A stretch of DNA of 64,000 nucleotides from Anisakis pegreffii (taxonomy: Eukaryota; Nematoda; Chromadorea; Rhabditida; Anisakidae). The stretch's first letter is position 1, and each line of letters opens with the position of its first letter. Of this stretch, positions 39,101 to 50,700 are shown piece after piece. The notes below the pieces were generated by a model. That model was not told the DNA's origin and ran no database searches. It saw nothing but the letters and a program-made list of their open reading frames with translations. The stretch covers positions 1-64,000 of the forward strand of contig JAPYMA010002088.1 of NCBI GenBank assembly GCA_035041965.1, given 5' to 3'. The translations under genes and the position numbers were made by a program.

Positions 39101-39631
39101 TTTTTTCCAATTTATCAGCTGACAACTATGGATGCTTTAGCGACCGTTTGAAAAATTTCTAGTCGAGATAGATAACTCTCGAAAGCGTTATGTAACTTGA
39201 TTGAGGTGCTAACCACTCTAGAACATAGCACTATTGTAACGGTTTGAAAATATCTGCACAGCTTCCATTGGTATACTGTATAGTTTACTTTTATGGAGCG
39301 TTCGCGAGCCATCCAACAGAAGTCAACTGACTGTGAGCCAACTGCAGCTGATGAGCCGTTCAGATGAATATGTATTGGGTGAGGGATGGAATAGGTGGAA
39401 ATTCCGCGAATCCTACGTGAGGTGTTTTGCAGCATATAATTTGCACTAATTACAATGCAAATGTTCAGTGTGAAGTAGTGTTTGATGATTACATGCAAGT
39501 GATCAAAGTTTTCAGTAGCAGTTGAATTGCGTCAAAGATTTAAGTTCTAGATTTATTTGTATTGGATAAAATAGATCCAAAAGTATATATTCACAGTTGA
39601 CGACGGTAAAATACGAACTCTAAAATGATAT
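36126..39631. other. Mostly gene-free, two weak minus-strand candidates
   Basis: Two stretches are less AT-rich and protein-like on the minus strand. At 37361-37591 a frame follows an ATTGCAG acceptor (SSAFNEVARFASRKFQ) and runs to a stop. At 38062-38250 two overlapping frames look coding (SYPYVPNSTGEEPILC in one, TAQERNQFCAETSAAK in the other). I could not join them into a gene or recognise a family. Confidence 0.25.
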
Positions 39632-39863
39632 CCAGTAAAGGTTAAATGGCACAAAGTAATCTCTCAGTTCATTGAAAAGGATAGTAAGTCATCTTTATAG
39701 TGCGATTATTAATCAAAATAATAACAAATTTGGAATCAACATGGAGGTTCTCTTGTCAATAGCTTCAATTCTTCTGTGAGATACGTCCAAAAGACTTCCA
39801 ATCGAGTTTCTCTTGTCAATAGCTTCAATTCTTCTGTGGGATACGTCCAAAAGACTTCCAATC
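39632..39863. repeat. Left arm of large inverted repeat
   Basis: Reverse complement of 40583-40803 with scattered mismatches and small indels. It contains a roughly 63-bp unit twice in tandem (GTCAATAGCTTCAATTCTTC ... GTCCAAAAGACTTCCAATCG). Confidence 0.85.
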
Positions 39864-40396
39864 GCGTATCTTATCATATGGCGCATTTGATTGTGAGTAT
39901 CAATTTCTCATGCGCATACGGTAGTGTGTAACGAGCTGAATTCGCTCGCGTAACAGCGAACAAGAGCGGTGCAAGCGAAATAGAAGATTATTATGATGTG
40001 ATGAATCGATGTGGTTGGCCCCTCCTTCCACTGCACTTATCTCACATCTACTAAATCCATGCATACATTTGTATACGACGCATCTTAATAACGATGAACA
40101 TGTAGCATGCAAAGCTTTTAGTGAAACAAATTATACGACGAATTTAATATTGTTCCCATCAATATGCAAATTCGGATTAATTGATGACAGAAAAACGCAT
40201 CAATTGATTATTAAGAGATGCATGTTTGAAATTATGAATCTTTAATGTTAACGAAAGGAAAATTCTATTGATTGCGGAAGGAAGTGAACGAACGCTTCAC
40301 GCCGAAAATAACGTGAACCATCATAAATCATAAAATTCTGATTCGCAATAATCATTCAGGATTAAGATCAATAGATGGATGATGCAGTAAAAATAA

Positions 40397-40942
40397 TTGT
40401 CCAAACAGATAGGCGTATCAAAGTTTCGTTACAGTCAGCACATTATTTACGGGTGGTTTCGACGTGGTTCTAATGAACAGCTCGCTTGCAATGAGTTTTT
40501 CGCCTCTACTTTATATTCCAATAATTTGGGCTTGAGCTCTTGCCATGCGTCTGAGTTGCACTGCCATCATCGAACTGAAATCATTGGAAGTCTTTTGGAC
40601 GTATCCCACAGAAGAATTGAAGCTATTGACAAGAGAAACTCGATTGGAAGTCTTTTGGACGCATCTCACAGAAGAATTGAAGCTATTGACAAGAGAACCT
40701 CCATAGTTGATTCCGAATTTGTTATTATTTTGATTAATAATCGCACACTGACTATCCTTTTCAATGAAATGAGAGATTACTTTGTGCCATTTAACCTTTA
40801 CTGGAGTTCATGGAGAGTCGAAGAAATTGTTGCAGTACCAAATGTTCGAGTGCATGCTTTGAGTGACCGTTTGCTGGGATGTGCAAAATGGTACGGTAGC
40901 TCATGCATAATATTCATTACTTTCATCAGACATATCCAATAG
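40397..40942 (+). CDS. Open frame spanning inverted-repeat arm, with doubled 21-residue unit
   Basis: A 181-residue frame carries the 63-bp tandem unit in phase, giving GSLLDVSHRRIEAIDKR twice with one Val-to-Ala change. I recognise no domain. It has no splice partners and a poor upstream context. It may be a gene fragment captured by the inverted duplication, or chance: the unit is 63 bp, so any open frame would repeat in phase. The left-arm copy of the same sequence is frameshifted. Confidence 0.25.
   Translation: MSKQIGVSKFRYSQHIIYGWFRRGSNEQLACNEFFASTLYSNNLGLSSCHASELHCHHRTEIIGSLLDVSHRRIEAIDKRNSIGSLLDASHRRIEAIDKRTSIVDSEFVIILINNRTLTILFNEMRDYFVPFNLYWSSWRVEEIVAVPNVRVHALSDRLLGCAKWYGSSCIIFITFIRHIQ
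40583..40803. repeat. Right arm of large inverted repeat
   Basis: Pairs with 39632-39863 across a spacer of about 719 bp that is not itself palindromic. It holds the tandem pair of 63-bp units (ATTGGAAGTCTTTTGGACG ... GCTATTGACAAGAGAA) and ends at CCTTTACTGG, where similarity to the left arm stops. Confidence 0.85.
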
Positions 40943-41371
40943 TGAGAGGCTTTTACGCAACGCAACAGAGACAATTATTGACGAGAGACGTAGATGATGG
41001 GTGTGACTAAATGCATGAATAGTAATAAGAGGATTTGAGTGGATATCGAATGAGATTCTCTCATAAAACGATATCGCAACTTATGATGGCCTCATAAGGA
41101 GTCGTTCAATTAATACATGATTAATTAATTTTATTGCGCTAATATAAGCATTGTTGGCCTATCATCCATTTGAAACAATTCAAAACTATCGAAAAGATAT
41201 TGCATCTCTCAAAAACCAGTCAGAAGATCCATTGCACGTTCATCCATAATTTTCACTGTACTGCTTGCTCATACTCACAATCGAACTCACTCTTCATTGT
41301 ATTTCACCTAATGTTCATTGCATTCCGATTCATTATGTATTATTCAGATCGCACTCCGAACAAATGCTGCA

Positions 41372-44300
41372 ATGACAACGACTAGCGATAGCATGGCATC
41401 TAGCATAACGGATGTGTATCGCAGGAATGACTTACAGCATTCATGTAGAGGTGGTGGCGAGGGAACGGCCGGAATAGGCGCTACTCACTTGGCTGCTATG
41501 GATCGAAAAAGAGCAGCCTCGACAGAGCTGAACAGATCGAGTGCCGATAAAAGAAGGTATGAACTGTGGCCAAAATTATTCCACGAGAATGTGCAATATC
41601 ACTGCAGCGGCTTCCAAAGAAACCCAGACTTGTATTTCATCACGGTGTCGCTCGTTCCCGTTCTTCAAGATCGACGATTAATCCGTTCAGAAAAAAAACT
41701 AATCTCAGTACATTCTGACGAGAAGAATGTGGATCAGTTAAGCAGTTGATATGATTTAAGGTTTGACACATTGTTAAATGTAACAGCCCTAACGCATTAT
41801 CAATGTAACTTATGCACAAACACTTTCAGAAATTGATGAAATTAAAAATTTTTTCAGCAAGTGGTCATCGTCTTCGTCTGGTGATGAGGAAGAAGACGAT
41901 GCTCTGAGTTCAGGATCACAAGATGATGACGAATCAAGTACGGTTGATGAGCGAACCGATACCACCACGCCGAATGCTCCGATTGAGGTGTTACACTGAT
42001 GAATTACATATTTAGTTTTTTGGTTTGTGTTGATCTCACTCGCTACAAAATCTAGTTCTAATCAAAGAATTTCAATCATCTAATCCATATAATCGAATTG
42101 CTTCCAGTTGTCTAGAGATATCATGATAACGATACTTCCAGGCATTCTCGATGCAGTGTCCAGGATCGAATTTAGCTACGATGTTCCGCAATCATCCCAT
42201 TAACACACATAGTAGGTTTTAATTGATCATCTGATGCATCGTTAGAATCTGTGAGGAAGTTAGTGGATCATTTGAAAATTGATCGAAATTAACGATCGAA
42301 AAGAAAATTGGGAATTACTGACGTGATTGATGGATTGCAGTGAGCGGTGCCGTAATGGGCTATCCAATCCAGCCGTATTTCACAAACATGACGAATGCAC
42401 CAATGGGCAGAGAATTCGCCGAGTGTACAAACATGAACATGGGCTTTCTACCAACACATCAGGTTTTGTGGGCTCTTTTGAATTGCCCTCCGAAAGGATC
42501 ATACTTTCGCTGCTGGTTGGAAATTTTCGTGCAATAATCCATTTGAAATTCAAAAAATCGCCTTCCAATCGATCGATATTCAAGATCAATCAATTTTTTG
42601 CACGAGTTGTATCGATCAAAAATCTGTATCACAATTTTGCTCTCGGATGCGACAACGAATGTTCGAAGAGATTATCTTGACGAAGTTTGATGAATAAAGT
42701 TTTTAGATGGCCTATGGGATGTCTTTTCCACCGACATCGCACTATGCGTTCGGTTACGGTACGTCCTGCTCAACAGAATCGTTTGTGAGGCAACAACAAG
42801 TGGAACCGATGAACAATTTATCACAGCCGATTCAATTACCACTTCGTGATGAACTGAATACCGATAGTGTTGGCATTCTGTCGGTATGTTGCTACTTTTA
42901 GTAGTCCTGTAATCCTCTTGTGAAATTCTGAATCTATCGCTTTTCTCAAATTATTTCTGGTTATAAATTATTTTTTACGATACGCATCGCACAATCAAGA
43001 GTTCATTTTTCAGGAGCTTAGCCCAGAATCTTCACCTGGCTCAACTGAATTATCAACGACTGTCTCTAAACGTATGTCTTGTTGCAAACTTTGCAGTACT
43101 CCAACGAAACTTCACCTGAATCAGTGTATAAAATCAAATTCTCTTTTCATTACATCACAAATTTCAGCATGCGATTTCGCAGCCGACGGCTGTCAGCCAC
43201 GCTCGCTGAGCGTTCTAACTGCCTACAGAATGCCATCATCAAGTGCACTGTACAATAATCACGGCTCATTATCGTCGCATTCGGATAGCTTCTGTACGGT
43301 GCCTGGCCGCACGTCATTGCTGAGCTCAACAACCAAATACCATGTAACGGTTGGTGAAATACAACGACGTATCTCACCTCCAGAATGCTTGAATGCTTCT
43401 CTTCTTGGCGGTATCTTAAGGAAGTAAGTTGATCAACTCGTTTTGGTCAGTCACCACGATTCACTTATGATTTACGAATGCGATGGAATGCTTCATGCGA
43501 TTATTCATTCACGATTCATTTATGCTGATGGCATGCTCTCTTCGGCCCGAAATTACTATCTTCGTTCATTTCGCAAACTTTTCTGATGCAATTATCAATG
43601 ATTAGTAATCAGAACTACAAAAGATACCACATTTATAACGACACAAATTTATATGGCTTGAATGCTCTCGATTAGAACCACCGGTAAGGGAAAGTTGGTT
43701 ATTACAAAGTCTGAGTAAGTGTTGAACTGGATTTTTGATTTGATAGAGCAAAATCGAAGGATGGCGGCAAAACACTTCGAGATAGTCTTAAACAAGTTGG
43801 ATTAACACTGCCAGCTGGGCGAAGGAAAGCGGCCACTGTGACAGCGTGGACAGCCTTAGTTGAAGGTAATGCGCATTTAATTTTTGGCTCAGTGCGTTAA
43901 TAAATCTCCTCTAGGACCTAAGCAAGAGGATCCGCAAATTTTAAAAGAGGCATCTTGAATTTTGCAATTTCTTGTAGATATCTGAACGCACTGAAAAGAA
44001 AATCATTGAGATGTAATAAAGACTGAAAAGAGTTTTGTTCGAATAACGATCTTTCATCTAAATAAAAGTGTTCAAACATGGTATTGCTGAGTAGAATCAA
44101 TCGTTCACTGCTGAGCAAGATGAAGAGGTTTTTCAGAGGAAGCCCTTCATATGGCCAGGGATTTTGCAACGCTTTGCGAGAAAGACTTTCCAGTACGTCA
44201 TATGGCTGATTATGCCTGTAAGAAGAGCGTATGGCAGGAGGATATTGAACGGAGACGCATCATGATAGAACATGCCAAGTTATTGATTATGCTTTTGAAT

Positions 44301-45473
44301 TATTTATTTATTTAATCAGCAAATCAAACTCATTACGAGTCAATGCCTCTCTGTTATCACCAATATCACTAATATCACATTCTTCCTTCCTTGGCATTCT
44401 TCTTTCCGCGCAGCTAACGATAATAGCGTTTGGAATCATTTATAAAATCCCTCTAAAATGACCATTATTAATGACCATTGTAAAAGGCATGACCATTATC
44501 ATTTGTAAAATGATAATGATCATGCCTTTTTGAATTATTACTCATCCTATATTTTAACATGGGACTATCTGATACGATATTTTAACATATAGTATCAGAT
44601 AGTCCCATGTGACATTTTCTTGTAGTTAGTGGCTTTCAGAGTCGAAAATCATTCGGTTTAGTGGAGAATGTGTTCTATCCGATTGCGTAAAGAAATCTTA
44701 AAGTTGGTAACAAATCCAAAAATGGCACAAAAATAGATCCATTTTTAAATGAATTTGTAAGAGTATAATTGCGATGAAGATCGTGTTTTAATGTAGCGGA
44801 GGCAACAAAATAATTTGGTTGATTTCGGGTGATTTAATACTGTATTGATGAGTAAAATCATTCCATAATCAGGATTGTAATGAAAGAACTGATTGATATC
44901 GTAAACGCTGATCGAAGTCCTATTTGCGGTAGTCAACCAGCGATCATTCTCGCACCACCTATTCAACAAAGACTCACCCATTTCTCTATGGTTCGAGTTG
45001 TTTCTTCTTCTCTCCGAATTCAGTTAATTATGTTGGAAGTATTATCACGTTTCACGATATATGATTTCAATTTGTTCGAGCTGAATTTGCATCAAGAAAA
45101 GTGTTTTGTATTGGGAAGGATATCTTGGAAAAAAAAAAACATTGTGCGCTCGAAAAACATTGTCTCACATTGTTGATTCGTTTTACCGATCTCTTTGATT
45201 ATATGTCATCCAACGTCAATCAGCATTCCACTGTAATAGAATAATCGCATTTTACTGCACAGCTGTTTTTTCTAGTTGACTCATGGCTTCGGAAATTTGG
45301 CCTTTATTGCGGTGTTTGATTCGATCAATTCAATTTTGGACGAAATGTTACGCATCTGCGATCGGAATCAACCGATGGCTATTCAACACAATCCACATCA
45401 ACAGGCGCAGCATCCGTTAATTGCGGCCTCTTCTTCGCATATTCAGCATCCTTCGGCTTCTGCATTTTACTGA
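41372..45473 (+). CDS. AP-2 (TFAP2/APTF) family transcription factor
   Basis: Eleven phase-consistent exons: 41372-41556, 41858-41987, 42142-42211, 42341-42462, 42707-42883, 43014-43071, 43168-43423, 43747-43865, 44137-44278, 44873-44990 and 45276-45473 (stop TGA). They give about 524 residues. The C-terminal half is the AP-2 DNA-binding and helix-span-helix dimerisation region: [32 protein letters not shown], then [34 protein letters not shown] and LTHFSM/LTHGFGN. The N-terminal half has an acidic stretch ([20 protein letters not shown]) and Tyr/Pro/Gln-rich sequence fit for activation. The protein should act in the nucleus as a dimer on GC-rich sites (family knowledge). C. elegans has four aptf genes; I cannot say which is the match. 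The first exon is open upstream to an acceptor at 41348, so the start may lie further 5'. Intron 9 holds two perfect hairpins. Confidence 0.93.
44482..44530. repeat. Hairpin 1 in AP-2 intron
   Basis: AAAAGGCATGACCATTATCA and the next base pair with 44510-44530 across a 7-nt loop, with a single G-U-compatible mismatch over 21 bp. It lies in the intron between 44278 and 44873. Confidence 0.85.
44557..44610. repeat. Hairpin 2 in AP-2 intron
   Basis: ACATGGGACTATCTGATAC pairs perfectly over 19 bp with 44592-44610, with a 16-nt loop. It sits only 27 bp after hairpin 1, in the same intron and same orientation, with an unrelated stem sequence. Confidence 0.9.
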
Positions 45474-45599
45474 TGCATCTTTCTCAACTAAATTTCAATT
45501 GGTCAGAATCAGTTCTCATTGCCACAAATTTCATCGATTCCATTCTGAAGTGCTATTAGCCACTAATATTTATTTACATACTGATAAACACAATGCCAA

Positions 45600-45807
45600 C
45601 TCAACATTCACTTCAGACGATAACAAATCAGATGCCGATCGATATGGACACAGTCAATCACCACGGTCATACACACCTCATCGCAACTCCCAACCACACT
45701 CCCATCATCAGCAATCAGCCGCTGCATTCGATCCCCACTCAGCCATACGGTACAATTCGCAAATAGTCTTCCAGTGGTTTTGCAAATTTGCAGAATGGAA
45801 AAATTAG
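45600..45807 (+). other. Coding-like stretch downstream of AP-2 stop
   Basis: After an ACTTCAG, 45619-45807 reads NKSDADRYGHSQSPRSYTPH in one frame and MPIDMDTVNHHGHTHLIATP in another, both protein-like and His/Pro-rich. It may be an alternative last exon of the AP-2 gene or simply 3' untranslated sequence. I found no donor in the AP-2 final exon that keeps either frame. Confidence 0.25.
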
Positions 45808-45817
45808 AAGGCAAAAA

Positions 45818-47291
45818 ATGGAAATAGAAAAAAGTGATGAACAGAAGTCAAATGATGTCAAACGACTATATCAGCAATCATACGCGTTCGAGAAGCTGAT
45901 GAAGGATGTTGTTTTGAAGAGAACGTGAGGTGAACGTATGTCTCTGCTCAGATCGGTGATCCAATGTGACAGTGGGAATAGCAGCTGTTGATCATGGTGG
46001 ATGGTTTGAAGATGGTATCACAGCCAACTGATACTGCATTAATTTCAATGAAATATTTTAAGTTTTGCTCAACAATTATTTATTATTGCTCTTCTTTCTT
46101 TTAGTGTTTCTGTCGTCTCATCGTTGCCTGAGCTACGGTTCTATGAACAACGTCATGTTACGGTTACTTTTAAGAAATTAAGAAAGTGCTTCCACGTTTA
46201 TATCTATCACAAATGAGTGTAATTGAATTCAGAAGCAAACTGAGGTAATCAGTGTTTTTCCTGTCCGGTTCAGTGGTTGATTTTGATCAAATTAATCGAT
46301 TAATCAGTTAAATGCTGTCTGCGCATAGCACAAAAAAAGGTCTTTTGTGCTGCATGATCAATTCTTAAAATTTATAGTCTTCCAAATTAATCATTGAAAA
46401 AATTTAATTATCCTTTCATTTGTGGCTTTTTATCGCTTTGTATGTCATGTATAAAGTCTTTATCAATGAATTTATTTTCTTGATGATTATTTACGTTTAT
46501 GTTTTGAAAATATTCCAGTCTTCTGCACTATCAGCCAATCTTCCATTATAACATCAGTAATGTGTATACGACGTTTGATTTTCTGCAAATTGTATCCGTC
46601 AACGTGATGTTATAATTGTATGTGATGTGTCGATGCTTGGATACTAGGAATCAGAAATAAAACTGAAATGCGTATTAAACGGATGCATAGAACTGAGCAG
46701 AAAAGAGGCAATGAGCAGAGAAGAGGACTATAATCGTTCCAAAAAAATTTTTGACACTGAAAAATTCCACGAAGAAGAACTTTTGTCCACAAGAAATTAT
46801 GCATTCAACACGAAATTCATGCTGTAATCAGTGTATACATTACTGAGACAATACAGTTTATTCATTTCATAATGAACGAATAAATGACCGCTAGCATTGT
46901 TGAGCTCTTAAATTTTGATATTATTTGATACCAATTTTCTCGGAGACATTAATCAAAATTGAAGAAAAACTCGATTCTACATCATTACGAGATCGTGTTC
47001 AGCGAAACGAGCGGCTCAGTGTAAGATACACAAAAATAACCGCTGAAGTATTTGCTGAACTTGAAGCGCTGAGCTCAGTTCACGATGAATTTCAACCGAA
47101 ACACTGCATTAATTGTGAGTACAATGCGAGAGGATATCAATCATTATAGATGCGGTTAGCAAGCATTAACGAATGCTTTGCGTGAATAATTGACAAATTG
47201 AAGTGGTGCAGATCATTTGCTCGATGCAGTTGAGCAATTCAGTTGTTCTGCTTCGAACGTTACTCGCTGTTCGATATATTTAGATCACTGA
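45818..47291 (+). CDS. Small unrecognised helical protein, four exons
   Basis: Four exons join in phase: 45818-45924, 46105-46162, 46946-47114 and 47212-47291, giving about 137 residues. The start MEIEKSDEQKSNDVKRLYQQ follows a TTTGCAG that could be a spliced-leader acceptor. Later parts read SSLPELRFYEQRHVT, IEEKLDSTSLRDRVQRNERL and YHLLDAVEQFSCSASNV before a TGA. The middle is charged and helix-forming, perhaps coiled coil. There is no signal peptide or membrane span. The gene lies 345 bp after the AP-2 stop and 418 bp before the next gene on the same strand, so it could be a downstream operon member. I do not recognise a family. An unspliced exon 2 would instead stop at 46216 with a shorter protein. 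Confidence 0.5.
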
Positions 47292-47708
47292 TCAGAATCT
47301 TCGATAACGGAGGCAAGTTGATCTTAAACAATGCTGAATGTTAGTAACAACGAGCAAACGATCAACAGAGCTAGAATTCGTTACAAAAGGCGCATAAAAC
47401 AGAAATTCAACACTACTTATTTGAGCACTTCCATTGTCATCCATCACTGTCGACTTTTGTTGTTGATGATTCAGTTCGGTTTCACTTTTCGGTTTATTGA
47501 AGAACTGGATTGAACTGTGAATACGCAGGGTGTAGTTTGATTAGTGCTTTCTGAATTGTTGTTACGTGCTTATTCTCTTATTAAGTTCTGTCATGCTCAG
47601 TGAAGTCCGTGTCAATCCCAAATTTACCAATCCGTTTGAGAATTTCTGGCCTCGGGAAGTACATTGGCTACATTTGACTTATAGAAATTGCAGAATCATT
47701 CTTCGATA

Positions 47709-50700
47709 ATGAGTAAACGTTGTGGATTGTTACATGCTATTTTCTTCTTGACTGGTACGTTTCTGAATGATCACTTCGCATAACTTCAGCAAGCCTTGCT
47801 TAAAACCTTCCCGAATCAGTTGAATTGCCAAGCAAAATCACTGTTGTTCAAGTTGAACGTTACATTCGAATCGGAAGAAAAACGCCAACTAATTGGAGGA
47901 CCCTTTTTCGAAAAGCAGTGAAAGAGTCTCAAATGACTTGCGATTAGCTGATAGTGATAATCGTTTTTGACATACAGCCTATTTCATGCCCCGTGTTGGA
48001 CGAAACATAGCTAATGCTGTTTGTGAATGGAAAAAGAGGCAGGCACAACTCAGTGTCGGTATCACCACAAGTTAATGTGAGCAATGCTTTCCAGCGATTA
48101 TCGTAAGTCTCACTGATGCCCGACCGTTCGATTTCGAGCAATACGAGCCAATCGCCACGAACGAGACATCTGCTTCGGATTTCGACCAGCATTCAATTGA
48201 GCAAACAGCATTTGTTGTTGGTAAGTTTGTCTTCCTTCAAAACACGTTCTTCCGTCGGAATTTTTGTATCAATTAAATAAGTGCTTAATATGACCATTTC
48301 AGAATACTCGAATTTGTGTGCGCACCGCAGCGATGGAAACTACGCTTTGGGATGTATGAGTGAATACGTAAAGTGTATCAGAAAACATATGATAATCATG
48401 AATTGCGGTGAATCGCTTGTTTTCAACGAGAAACTCGGTCAATGTATCCCTAGGTAAATCCATCTTTTACACTGACGATATTGCCTATTTGAGTTCCTCT
48501 CACCAGTACTATGAATTTTCAGTCACCAAGTGCATCAAAAAAGGTTTCGCGCAGCAATTTCTGAAAACGAGACGATTTTAGTATGATGCTGAATTGAATG
48601 AAAAATTTAATTTTCAGCAGTGCCGTCAACGCCTGCTCCGACTTACCATATCCACCGTCAACTGAAGCTCCTTCAGAAGTTGAACATAATATTACCGTAG
48701 CCAGTGAAGCACCAACGGTCACTGAGACTTCAACAGAGTTACCGAACTCAGTTTGCGTTCATAAGATCTCGGGTACGTACGCCAATGGTTGTTCGTCGGA
48801 ATTTATCGTTTGTGTTGATGGATCTGCCACCATAATGCGATGTCCTGCAACGTTGGTTTATGACGAGAAATCACACCTGTGTCTCGAGAAGGTTAGTAAC
48901 GCTTCTACAACATTTCTAAAACATTTTTGTCATGTTCGGATTCTACCGTCAATTTCTGATAAGAATTTTCTTAAGAAGCACTGACTGACCTACTATCTGC
49001 ATTGCCAACATTACTTGCTGGATTCAGACGCGACAGCCCAGCACAAAACGAGTCCTACCATTCTTTAGAGCAACAACTTCTCATACCTGATCAATATGCG
49101 CTTATTTAAGAAAGACGTGGAGGTCTGCGGTGGTCATGCCACGTCGTTACCTGTCACAGAGACAACGACTGAAGTAGCGCAGGAGGAGACAACAGCCCCG
49201 TCAACCCCACAGCCAACACCATTACCTGGTGAGCATCAGCTACTTTGATTATCGCTTTTGTTGTAGCGATATCGTAAATGACATGCGAAGTGGAATGTCA
49301 GAATAACAGGTTTGATTCGTCACAAAAGAATGCAATTTGTGGAGTTTTTGCGAGAGGGAGCGCAGAAGTTTGACCGATTCGACTCACGATCAGTTGATCT
49401 ATAGGTTCATTGATTGATTTGATCTGTTTTCAGAGTTTTCTTGCCATAGTCTTCCTGATGGAATCTACGCTCAGCATTGTTCTTCAGTGTTCATCGCTTG
49501 TTCTCATGGTCGTTCAATTGCAATGCATTGCCCTGCAGACCTCATTTTTGATCCTCACTTGAAAGTATGCCAATGGAAGGTGAGCATTTTGATCATGTGA
49601 TTGGATTTTGCGGTTTTGGATTCCATAACTTGGATGTAAACTGACAGAATATACTTAACATATCACGAGATATTTGATTATTTATGCGTCAGCGTTAGAA
49701 TTTAAGCAATAGTGTTCGCGTTTGCAGGACAAAGTCCTTGACTGTAACGAGGTGGAGCCCACGAAAGAAACTCCCCTAGAGACTACGTTGGCACCCGAAA
49801 TAATTGCGAACGTTACTGATGACAATGAGATCGCTTCCGACACAATCACCGAAACAATCCCAACAACAGCACCATCAGGAGGTGGATTAGGATGAATTTT
49901 CCATCAAGAGATTCTTTGATTCACGATACATCATCCTCAATCTCCATGCATGTGTTCATCACAAGTGATTGTTTAATTTCAGATTCTACATTCTCATGCC
50001 ACGGTCTTCCGGATGGTATCTATTCGCAGGGGTGCTCAAAAACATTCGCTCTCTGCGCAGCTGGCATTGAAACGAGCGTTAAGTGTCCTGGACGTCTATT
50101 CTACGATGCGCAATTCGAGATGTGTCGTGTGAAGGTTGTCGCTTCCTGCTAACGAATGCACTGATGATATTTTGATGGAAATTTCTGATTGTAGCAATTA
50201 TTGAAGGGAAAAGCTTTCGATGATTATATTCGCGTCATTTCAGAAATTAAAAATCGCATTGTTGCTAGCTTATTCACACTTTTAAGGCCAAAATACAAGA
50301 GTGCATGAATCCTGCAACAGGCGATCTGCCCGAGCCTGGAAATGATGAAGTAACCACAGAACATCCAATGCTTACGATGACTGATGTGATCGTTAACTCT
50401 GATGAGCCAAGCCTGCCTACTGGTGAGACTAGTGATCGGTCGTTTCCCTCTTTGATTGACGACTCATATGGATTGATGAAACTTGAATGCATAGTGCTCA
50501 TTTCGATTTCAGAAATATCATGTGTCGGTCGTCCAGATGGAATGTACGCTCTCGGATGCTCAACAGAGTTCGTGGCGTGTGTCGCTGAAAAAGTGTATAA
50601 GATGGTCTGTCCGGCTGGCTTGAAGTTTGAAGCTACGGCGAAGAAGTGCCTTTATGAGGTTATTTCCAATCAGTCCTCAGTTTATAGCATAGCACATTGC

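Noticed and set aside
42327..42680. 117-codon frame beginning [10 protein letters not shown] in the AP-2 gene
   Set aside because: It is out of phase; the neighbouring frame joins exons on both sides through a GTAGGT donor at 42212.
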